Shown here piece by piece: positions 1-5,375 of a DNA stretch of 5,375 nucleotides (position 1 is its first letter; every line of letters begins with the position of its first letter). Location: the NCBI GenBank assembly GCA_005804005.1, contig SYPI01000134.1, forward strand, positions 1 through 5,375, in the 5' to 3' direction. Under the pieces are notes generated by a model. It was not told the DNA's origin, did no database searches, and worked only from the letters and a program-made list of their open reading frames with translations. The DNA comes from Planctomycetia bacterium. GTDB taxonomy: Bacteria > Planctomycetota > Phycisphaerae > Phycisphaerales > SM1A02. A program made the translations under genes and the position numbers.

Positions 1-2430
1 ATGGCCCAAAATCTGCAGATTGACGATGGCCCCTGCGCCACCGGCTGTGACGCCTGCGGCGACTCGGCGTGCATTGCCTGCAACATCGAGCACGAGGGAT
101 CCATCTACTGCAGCGATGGCGCCTGCTGCGCGCTGGTTGAGGGCATCCGCCCCACTTGTAACCAGACGGGCTGGGATGAAATCTGCGTTGCACTGTCGAA
201 GATGCTCTGCTTCCCCAGCGCCTTCGGCACCCCTGGCGGCACCTCTTACGACACCTGCCTGCAGCCGTTTGAAGACCCGTTCATCCAGCCCGGTCCGTAC
301 TACGAAGAAGCGGTGATCTACAACGGCCACTGCTTCCAGCAGCACCCGCTGGCGGGCTGCGATCTGGCCCCTTGCTGCCGGACGGTCTGCTTCAGCGACC
401 CCAACTGCTGCACTGTGACCTGGGATCTTTCCTGCGCGGATCTGGCCTTGCAGCAGGATGACTGCTACCAGACGGTCTTCTATGCCGCGCCCGCAACGGG
501 CGGCAGTGGAACTCCGACTGATCCGTACACGCAAGCCGTTTCGCCGCTGTTCACCGCCGCGATGCTTGATCCAGTTCCACCGCCGACTGCCGCGCCAGGC
601 AGCGTGGCCTTGGCCGTCTGGAATTCCGCGGTCCGATTCCAAGATCCTTACAGCGGCCCCAATCCGCCGCCGCCGACTCCGCCCGGTCCGTGGCAGACCT
701 TCTTGGATGTGGTGCGCTATCGCGGCGGCGGCCTCGACATGGATGCAGTGCGCGCGATCGCCCAGAGTTTCGACCCATTGGGGTTGAACTACACCGACGG
801 GTTCGGTACCGAGATCGCGGTGGTCGACATCGCCGCGTTCCTTAATCACGAGGACCTGCTCGACAGCGCTGGCGATCCGGTCGTGACGCTCGAGCCGGAT
901 GTCGGCGACATGCTTCTCGGCGATGACGCCGAGCACGGCACTGCCATCCTCGGGCTGCTCTTCGGGCAGGACAATGACTTCGGCATACTGGGAACGGCCT
1001 ACCGCGCGGAGGCGATGTTCTTCCCAGCGCAGACTGAGACCGACCTCTACCGGTTGCAGACGGCGATCACCAACGCCATCGTCGAACTCTCCAACGAGGA
1101 ACCCAACGACCTGTCGCCAGCCAACATTCTGGTGATCCCACTCACCCGCAACAGCTCGGAGCCAGACGGCCTCGGTGCCGACCAGCAGCCGCTCAATACC
1201 AGCGAACTGTACGGAACCATCCTCGGCGTGGGCATCGCCGCTGGCGTGACCACCATCATTCCCGCTGGAAACGCCGCCGATCAAGTGGGAGATGCCGAAG
1301 GTGACAGTGGCGCGGTGATTGTCACCGGTGGCTGCTGGCCCGGCTTCCTAGTGGATGCCTCCCCCTCACCGGGGAGCCCACTTCCATCCCCGGCTGGCGG
1401 TCGCTACTGCCGCACCGGAATGAGCAACTTCGGCGAATACGACGACACATCCGGCGCGGGTGTCACCTGCGCCGCTTGGGGAAGCGGAGTCTGCACCCTT
1501 GGATACGGCGATCTCTTCCTCGGTGAGAACCCCGCGGTGATCAGCCCGGCGGAAATCAATCACCTCCGCACCTACACGGCCCGCTTCGATGGCACCAGCG
1601 CCTCATGCGCGCTGGTCGGCGGCCTAGCCGCCTGCATGCAGGGCATTGCCAAGCAGGTGTACGAGGAACTCGGCATCCCGCCCGATGCAGTAGAGAGCGT
1701 GCTCGCCAACCATGTCTTCCCGCAGTGCGGTGTGCCAGAGGATCAAATCTCCAGTCCAGGGGGCATTCCCGCCGTCGGTGACACCCTGCCAGGGCCCCCA
1801 ACCGGGAACCTGATCAACGGTCATAGCAACGCCGCCGAATCGGCCCACGCCGTCATCACCGGAGACTACTTTTCCGCCAATGGCTCCACCCCGGAAATCA
1901 TCACCGGCAAACTCGTCAGCGGGAACGCCTTCTCGATCCAGCGCGCCGACCAGAAGTACTTCAAGGTGCGGACTCAGCGTCCGTCACCTGGCCAATCCTC
2001 CAACGGCTTCGGTCCGGCCCTCATGTACCCGCCGAGCAATCGCGTCACTGACGTACAGGTGACCCAGCCGACCGATATGACCAGTTCTGAGTCGCTCGAC
2101 AATGTCGGTGTTTTCGTGGAGTCGCGCACCACCAGTTCGGGACAGACGATGCTGCTGGTGTTCCTGTACAACGCCGCACTCAACCGGTGGGACTTCCTAG
2201 GCTTCGACATGATCAACAGCGGCGCCGATCAGGCGCTCGACTTCCCCTTGGCGGCTTGCCAGGAAGCCAGCGACTATCTCGATGTTTCCAGCGGATCCGG
2301 GATTCTCCGGGCCCGGTTCGTCACCATCGGGTTCGGCGGGGGAATCGGTCAGTACGGTGTTTGGCATGACCTGCTGGATCTGGCCTACAACAACCCGCTG
2401 ATCCCGGTCCCCGACCCCTGCGGCGGGTGA
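1..2430 (+). CDS. Secreted subtilisin-like (S8) serine protease with N-terminal Cys-rich modules, probably 5'-truncated
   Basis: This 809-residue frame ends at TGA (2428-2430). The subtilase blocks appear in the correct order: Asp276 in IAVVDIAAFLNHEDL, His312 in HGTAILG, oxyanion Asn424 in IIPAGN, and nucleophile Ser533 in DGTSASCALVGG. In this family Asp-His-Ser hydrolyses peptide bonds. The Asp block reads D-I-A instead of the usual D-[ST]-G, and the Ser block has Ala where Pro is common (GTSMAAP). Residues 11-155 form two Cys-rich modules. Residues about 160-235 are a Pro-rich linker (PPPPTPPGP at 222-230). The catalytic domain spans about 255-590. Residues 600-809 look like a beta-rich C-terminal domain I cannot name. 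The many cysteines imply export, yet no signal peptide is present. The first residues, MAQN, resemble the end of a cleaved signal peptide, so the start at base 1 is probably internal. The protease call is firm; the substrate is unknown. Confidence 0.85.
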   Translation: MAQNLQIDDGPCATGCDACGDSACIACNIEHEGSIYCSDGACCALVEGIRPTCNQTGWDEICVALSKMLCFPSAFGTPGGTSYDTCLQPFEDPFIQPGPYYEEAVIYNGHCFQQHPLAGCDLAPCCRTVCFSDPNCCTVTWDLSCADLALQQDDCYQTVFYAAPATGGSGTPTDPYTQAVSPLFTAAMLDPVPPPTAAPGSVALAVWNSAVRFQDPYSGPNPPPPTPPGPWQTFLDVVRYRGGGLDMDAVRAIAQSFDPLGLNYTDGFGTEIAVVDIAAFLNHEDLLDSAGDPVVTLEPDVGDMLLGDDAEHGTAILGLLFGQDNDFGILGTAYRAEAMFFPAQTETDLYRLQTAITNAIVELSNEEPNDLSPANILVIPLTRNSSEPDGLGADQQPLNTSELYGTILGVGIAAGVTTIIPAGNAADQVGDAEGDSGAVIVTGGCWPGFLVDASPSPGSPLPSPAGGRYCRTGMSNFGEYDDTSGAGVTCAAWGSGVCTLGYGDLFLGENPAVISPAEINHLRTYTARFDGTSASCALVGGLAACMQGIAKQVYEELGIPPDAVESVLANHVFPQCGVPEDQISSPGGIPAVGDTLPGPPTGNLINGHSNAAESAHAVITGDYFSANGSTPEIITGKLVSGNAFSIQRADQKYFKVRTQRPSPGQSSNGFGPALMYPPSNRVTDVQVTQPTDMTSSESLDNVGVFVESRTTSSGQTMLLVFLYNAALNRWDFLGFDMINSGADQALDFPLAACQEASDYLDVSSGSGILRARFVTIGFGGGIGQYGVWHDLLDLAYNNPLIPVPDPCGG
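109..186 (+). repeat. Cys-rich module, copy 1 (residues 37-62)
   Basis: This module has Cys37, the pair Cys42-Cys43, Cys53, Trp58-Asp59 and Cys62. It aligns without gaps to the second module at 358-435: C-x4-CC, then 15 residues to Trp-Asp-x-x-Cys. Two cysteines of copy 2 are replaced here, by Glu47 and Asn54. The pattern is typical of large secreted planctomycete proteins. It is probably a small disulfide-stabilised fold, but its binding partner is unknown. Confidence 0.7.
358..435 (+). repeat. Cys-rich module, copy 2 (residues 120-145)
   Basis: This is the fuller copy, with Cys120, Cys125-Cys126, Cys130, Cys136-Cys137, Trp141-Asp142 and Cys145, and a further Cys155 just beyond. The text resembles the motif CCxxVCxxDPxCCxxxWDxxC, which I associate with planctomycete extracellular proteins. 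It lies about 130 residues before the protease Asp block and is joined to it by a Pro-rich linker, so it is probably a separate exposed domain. Confidence 0.75.
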
Positions 2431-2464
2431 AATCGACGGCAGACGCTTCCTAGGGCAGTCTGCC

Positions 2465-2492
2465 TTGACAGACCCCGAAGTGGGGTTACGGT
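2465..2492 (+). promoter_or_regulatory. Candidate sigma70-type promoter for the metalloprotease gene
   Basis: A perfect TTGACA (2465-2470) is followed after 16 bases by TACGGT (2487-2492), which keeps the three most conserved -10 positions (T1, A2, T6) but not the middle ones. Transcription would begin near 2499 and leave a leader of about 85 bases before the ATG at 2585. The -35 box overlaps the loop of a short hairpin (GTCTG 2458-2462 with CAGAC 2469-2473). Chance matches are possible, and planctomycete promoters are poorly defined, so this is tentative. Confidence 0.3.
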
Positions 2493-2573
2493 GAGCGCAG
2501 CGGTCGGTGTGCTGGGCGATGCATCCGAATCGTGCAACTTACGCGTACACTTCTGACGCGATCGCCACTTCAC

Positions 2574-2577
2574 GGAG
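2574..2577 (+). promoter_or_regulatory. Ribosome binding site for the metalloprotease gene
   Basis: GGAG lies 7 bases before the ATG at 2585, a good Shine-Dalgarno spacing. An in-frame TAA at 2579-2581, one codon before the ATG, rules out any upstream start. Together these fix the start at 2585. Confidence 0.75.
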
Positions 2578-2584
2578 ATAACCG

Positions 2585-2650
2585 ATGCACTCTTGCCCCG
2601 CTGCAGCTATTGCTGCCATGGCGCTTTCTCTCTCAGCCGCGTTGACCCAC
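2585..2650 (+). other. Probable Sec signal peptide of the metalloprotease
   Basis: Residues 1-22 contain an Ala/Leu/Ser-rich hydrophobic stretch (about Pro5 to Leu20). Possible cleavage points follow the Ser-Ala-Ala at 17-19 or lie slightly downstream. The n-region is odd because it has no Lys or Arg, only His2. An alternative Met12 would leave a hydrophobic segment too short for export, which favours Met1. The Cys at position 4 is too early to be a lipobox cysteine. Confidence 0.55.
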
Positions 2651-5375
2651 GAGTTGGTCGCGAAGCCCGCCGCCGATCTGTCGGCGGGCTCGTCGCGAAC
2701 CTCTATCGCGCCCAAGACTTCTCGACCCACCTCAACTCGGGCTCCGCGTCTGGCACCGATCGGCCCGAGCGCGCTCGACCTAAGCGCGGAACGGCCGGAG
2801 CAGGGAAATCCCCTGCTGACCATCTCCGCACTGGACAAGCTGCGCAAGGGTGACACCGTGACGCTGGCCCGCCCAGACGGGCAGTGGATGCAAATGCAGC
2901 TCCATGAGCGCGCCTTTTCCGGGCCCGGAATGCGGCAGTGGTACTTCGAGGGCGAAGCGACCGGCCTGCTCTACGCTGTAATCGTGGCCAGTGGCCCGCA
3001 CCTCGCTGGTTACTTCCACGCGATGGATGGCGAACTCTTCAACATGACTCCAGCACCCCGTGGTGGACGACTGATTCCGCTGGCCGCGATGCCAGCTGGG
3101 ATGGAGTGCGGGGTTGGGCGCTTGGACCCCAAACACGCCCCGGCGGCAGCGGCAGCGGCTGACGGTGGTCTGGCTGGATCGGCACTGTGCCCGCCGGGAG
3201 TGACTCCTTTCGGCACGCCGGCCGGCCTCGACCGCGATGGCGGCTCAGTGATCGACATCATGGTGGTCTGGTCCGTTGATGCCGTCGCCCATCTCAACGA
3301 ATTGGGGCGCGACTATGAGACCGAGTCGCTGCTGGCAGTCACACTCATCAACCGGGCCATGAAGAACTCGGCGGTCCAGTCTATTGAACAGTTCAACGGG
3401 CGGGACCAGAACAATCAGCAGATCAATCAGTGCGGCTATGGCGCTGATGATGGCGATCCGACCACCCCCCCACTGAATGTGGCCGACCCCGATGCCGGCT
3501 TGGGTCTGCCGCCCGTGTGCGACCTCGGTCCCACGAGTTGCGGAGATAACGCTGAGTCGAAGTCCGCGCATCTCAGCTTGGCACTTGGCGCCCCGGCCGA
3601 GAGCGATGTCTACTTGCCGCGAGTGCATCTAGCCGCAGTGCTGGTTCTCGACGGCTTCTTCGGCCAGGAGGAGCCATATGACTCTACAGGCTGGCAACTC
3701 GACTTGGGCCGACTGTCTGACCCGATCGACGGCTACATGGATTACATCCACGGCTGGCGCGACGCCCTCGGGGCCGACGCAGTGATGATGGTGGGCAAGG
3801 GCTATCAGGATGAGGGTGCTGGCTTCGCTGGTCTGGCCTACGTCATGCGCGACGCGATCACTCTGGCGCAGTCCGGGGTGGCACCGGCTGGTCCGAATGC
3901 CGACCCGGCACTCGATCTGGCCGCCAACCCCTTCCCGATCCTAGACAGCGTCAGCGGCGCTGGTGGTGCCAACGAGGGCGAAGTGACCCTGATGCAGTTC
4001 GGCGATGTGGCGGCCACGGCTGGCGTGGGTCCGTACTTCCTCATCGATGTGCTCTCCGTGGCGAGTTTGGTTCCGGCCCACGAACTCGGCCACAACCTCG
4101 GCTGCCATCACGATCATGACAACGCCGGTGAGGCGCAGGGGGCGCTGTTCCCAGATTCCTTTGGCTACCCGCCGACCGGGGAACAGGGCGGCGGCGGCTA
4201 CCGCACAATCATGGCCTACGACGGTGGGGCGCAGCGCCTCCCGGGGTTCTCCAACCCGGACCGGACTTGGGCTGATTACTCGGGGCCAGAGGGCGCGACA
4301 GAAGCCGCGGGCCTAGCGTTCGACTTCGACTGCGACCTCATCGATCAAACGGATACCGACGCCATGTGGACGCCCGAGACGGGCACACCCTGCGGACCGG
4401 ACCCCTGCGACTCGGAAGACGACAGTATGTTCAGTGGCAACTCCCCGGCCATCACCTCACCGGACGCCGGCCTGGAGGATGACGGCAAGACCACGGCCAA
4501 CAACGCCCGCAGCATTTCTCAGTCCAAGTACCCGTTTGCCAGATTCCGCTGCAGCCTGCGCGACCCACAGGACTGCAACAACAACCTCATAGATGACTTC
4601 ATCGAATCGGTCGACGGGTTCGTGACCGATTGCGACCAGAATGGTGTACCGGACTCCTGCGACACCGTGGTGGTGGATCCGGATGTCCCCAACCAGAACG
4701 ACTGCAACGGCAACGGCTTCCCGGACAACTGCGATATCAGCACCGGGGAGAGCCCGGATGAAAACTCCAACGGCATGCCGGATGAGTGCGAGGACAATTC
4801 CCTGCTCTTCCGCGAAGGTTTCGAGTTGCGGCCGCTCGGATTCTCGCAGGGCGCGATGTTCATCGCCCCGATCGACGCCGATTTTGTCACCATCCTCGGC
4901 GATGGCACTGCGCAGGTCGACTATGTGGATCCGGAGGATGGCACCGATGTCACCTTCGAGGCGTTCGTCGATCCCACCGATGACGAGGTGTACTTCGCCA
5001 AGATCGAAACCGTCGGCGCGGGCGCTGGCGGCGAGGGCAACTACATCTACACCGACATGGCTCCCTCCGCGGGCCTCTACCCGCTAGGAATGAACGGCGC
5101 CTGGGGAATGACCGCCATGCAGGGCGGCATTGCGCTGGCCTTCGGCAATCGCGGCTACGGTCAGATGCTCAACTTCAATCCGCAGACCGGTACCTTTGCC
5201 TCCGAACTGGGCGTGACCACTATCACCTTGGCGACCGAGGCCGAGGAGGGTCGCTTGTGGCTGAACGCCGTCGACTTCACCGGTTACTTCGGCGAAGACT
5301 CTTCGGGCGGCGTCAACTGCGCAGATCCCCTGCTGCCGAGCCCCGATCTGGTGAACTTCGGCCTCTGCCAGAACG
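2585..5375 (+). CDS. Secreted reprolysin-like (M12B-like) zinc metalloprotease, 3'-truncated by window edge
   Basis: The frame is open from ATG 2585 to the right edge, giving 930 complete codons and no stop. The N-terminus (MHSCPAAAIAAMALSLSAAL) is a probable signal peptide. Residues about 75-175 look like a metalloprotease prodomain, ending in GMECGVG with Cys175 as a candidate cysteine switch like the PKMCGV of ADAM proteases. The catalytic domain begins near Ile223 (VIDIMVVW). It carries the metzincin zinc site H499-E-L-G-H503-N-L-G-C-H-H509-D and Met-turn Met543 in TIMAYD, followed by GFSNPD. The final conserved block ANNARSI (638-644) is displaced by an acidic insertion. Residues 663-736 are four Asp/Asn-rich repeats, and 739-930 are an unassigned beta-rich-looking region. 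The expected role is zinc-dependent proteolysis outside the cytoplasm. It lies 154 bases after the S8 protease gene on the same strand. The metzincin call is firm; the exact family and the substrate are not. Confidence 0.88.
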   Translation, partial: MHSCPAAAIAAMALSLSAALTHELVAKPAADLSAGSSRTSIAPKTSRPTSTRAPRLAPIGPSALDLSAERPEQGNPLLTISALDKLRKGDTVTLARPDGQWMQMQLHERAFSGPGMRQWYFEGEATGLLYAVIVASGPHLAGYFHAMDGELFNMTPAPRGGRLIPLAAMPAGMECGVGRLDPKHAPAAAAAADGGLAGSALCPPGVTPFGTPAGLDRDGGSVIDIMVVWSVDAVAHLNELGRDYETESLLAVTLINRAMKNSAVQSIEQFNGRDQNNQQINQCGYGADDGDPTTPPLNVADPDAGLGLPPVCDLGPTSCGDNAESKSAHLSLALGAPAESDVYLPRVHLAAVLVLDGFFGQEEPYDSTGWQLDLGRLSDPIDGYMDYIHGWRDALGADAVMMVGKGYQDEGAGFAGLAYVMRDAITLAQSGVAPAGPNADPALDLAANPFPILDSVSGAGGANEGEVTLMQFGDVAATAGVGPYFLIDVLSVASLVPAHELGHNLGCHHDHDNAGEAQGALFPDSFGYPPTGEQGGGGYRTIMAYDGGAQRLPGFSNPDRTWADYSGPEGATEAAGLAFDFDCDLIDQTDTDAMWTPETGTPCGPDPCDSEDDSMFSGNSPAITSPDAGLEDDGKTTANNARSISQSKYPFARFRCSLRDPQDCNNNLIDDFIESVDGFVTDCDQNGVPDSCDTVVVDPDVPNQNDCNGNGFPDNCDISTGESPDENSNGMPDECEDNSLLFREGFELRPLGFSQGAMFIAPIDADFVTILGDGTAQVDYVDPEDGTDVTFEAFVDPTDDEVYFAKIETVGAGAGGEGNYIYTDMAPSAGLYPLGMNGAWGMTAMQGGIALAFGNRGYGQMLNFNPQTGTFASELGVTTITLATEAEEGRLWLNAVDFTGYFGEDSSGGVNCADPLLPSPDLVNFGLCQN
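2807..3109 (+). other. Predicted prodomain with candidate cysteine switch
   Basis: Residues 75-175 follow the pattern seen in prodomains of bacterial reprolysin-like proteases: a 'DTVTLARPDGQ' strand, a 'W-Y-F-E-G-E' strand, then a strand containing HLAGYFHAMDGELFNM. The segment ends at Met-Glu-Cys175-Gly-Val, similar to the PKMCGV cysteine switch of ADAM proteases, where the Cys binds the catalytic zinc and keeps the enzyme latent. A second Cys (Cys202, in LCPPG) follows an Ala-rich linker (AAAAAAD) and is an alternative switch. The function is inferred from resemblance. Confidence 0.5.
4079..4114 (+). other. Metzincin zinc-binding site (HELGHNLGCHHD)
   Basis: Residues 499-510 match HExxHxxGxxHD exactly. 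His499, His503 and His509 are the zinc ligands, Glu500 is the catalytic base, and Asp510 is the reprolysin-type family residue. The Met-turn, Met543 (4211-4213), lies 34 residues after His509, a normal metzincin arrangement. An extra His508 and a following His511-Asp512 make the end unusually His/Asp-rich. Confidence 0.95.
4271..4489 (+). other. Acidic insertion inside the metalloprotease catalytic domain
   Basis: In reprolysin-like proteases, the FSNPD segment and the NNAR block are usually separated by only a short stretch. Here about 73 residues (563-635) lie between GFSNPDRTW and TTANNARSI. The insert is rich in Asp, Glu, Gly and Pro, contains Cys residues (as in DFDCD and PCGPDPCD), and has no Lys or Arg until its very end. 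It may be a calcium-binding or substrate-facing loop. The comparison is from memory of the family. Confidence 0.5.
4571..4792 (+). repeat. Four Asp/Asn-rich DCNxNGxPDxCD-type repeats (presumed calcium-binding)
   Basis: Repeats begin at Asp663 (DCNNNLIDD, degenerate), Asp682 (DCDQNGVPDSCD), Asp706 (DCNGNGFPDNCD) and Asp725 (DENSNGMPDECE), spaced 19, 24 and 19 residues apart. The D-x-[DN]-x-N-G-x-x-D pattern matches calcium-binding loops of dockerin and thrombospondin type 3 repeats. This Cys-containing version is common in planctomycete secreted proteins. It probably forms a rigid linker between the protease and the C-terminal region. Confidence 0.8.
4799..5375 (+). other. Unassigned C-terminal region of the metalloprotease
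   Basis: Residues 739-930 follow the calcium repeats. They start with LLFREGFELRPLGF and contain alternating hydrophobic segments with many Gly, Thr and Asp residues, consistent with a beta-sandwich. Cysteines appear late (VNCADP and GLCQN). I do not recognise the family. The end lies beyond the window, so an anchor or sorting signal cannot be judged. Confidence 0.4.

Noticed and set aside
2472..2486. Hairpin ACCCC-GAAGT-GGGGT after the S8 gene as an intrinsic terminator
   Set aside because: The stem is only 5 base pairs and no run of T follows (TTACGG comes next), so it does not fit a rho-independent terminator.
2585..2620. Lipoprotein signal based on Cys4 of the metalloprotease
   Set aside because: The Cys comes before the hydrophobic stretch, not after it, so there is no lipobox.
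2593..2853. 86-residue + strand frame overlapping the metalloprotease start
   Set aside because: It has no ribosome binding site as good as the GGAG before 2585, an Arg-rich composition typical of a shifted frame, and no domain. The frame from 2585 continues into a clear metalloprotease.
3245..3628. 127-residue open frame on the minus strand
   Set aside because: It lies wholly inside the metalloprotease gene, whose + strand translation has clear prodomain and catalytic motifs. The antisense frame is a by-product of high GC and shows no recognisable domain.
4571..4792. Repeat region as a dockerin of a cellulosome-like system
   Set aside because: The Asp/Asn pattern is similar, but the units contain regular Cys and Pro-Asp, there are four of them at irregular spacing, and no cohesin or carbohydrate-active enzyme is in view. 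The thrombospondin type 3-like reading fits better.
4519..4908. 129-residue open frame on the minus strand
   Set aside because: It is antisense to the calcium-type repeats. Its Ser/Pro/Gly-rich text is what the complement of Asp/Asn/Gly codons gives, and no family motif is visible.

Overview
The window carries two large genes on the + strand, separated by a 154-base gap, and both encode secreted proteases. GC content is high throughout. Two signatures suggest a member of the Planctomycetota, probably close to Phycisphaerae: a Cys-rich repeat of the form C-x4-CC...W-D-x-x-C in the first protein, and DCNxNGxPDxCD repeats in the second. Both recur in large secreted planctomycete proteins. This placement rests on recognising motifs, not on a marker gene.

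Bases 1-2430 hold an 809-residue reading frame that touches the left edge. It has two Cys-rich modules, a Pro-rich linker, a subtilisin-like (S8) catalytic domain with recognisable Asp276, His312, Asn424 and Ser533 blocks, and a C-terminal region of about 200 residues that I cannot name. No signal peptide is visible and the sequence begins Met-Ala-Gln-Asn, so the true start probably lies left of the window.

Bases 2431-2584 are intergenic. They hold a possible sigma70-type promoter (TTGACA, 16 bases, TACGGT), short hairpins, and a good ribosome binding site (GGAG) for the next gene.

Bases 2585-5375 hold the start and 930 codons of a second gene that runs off the right edge. It encodes a zinc metalloprotease of the metzincin clan, reprolysin-like (M12B-like). 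It has a short signal peptide, a prodomain ending in a candidate cysteine switch (Cys175 in a CGV context), a catalytic domain with HELGHNLGCHHD and a Met-turn, an unusual acidic insertion, four Asp/Asn-rich presumed calcium-binding repeats, and an unassigned C-terminal region.

Together the genes look like an extracellular proteolysis locus: a serine protease and a metalloprotease side by side, both expected to be exported and disulfide- or calcium-stabilised. A joint role, such as one enzyme activating the other or joint degradation of extracellular protein, is inference. I found no RNA genes, mobile elements, CRISPR arrays or clear evidence of a wholly new system. The oddities lie in the domain architecture of the two proteases.
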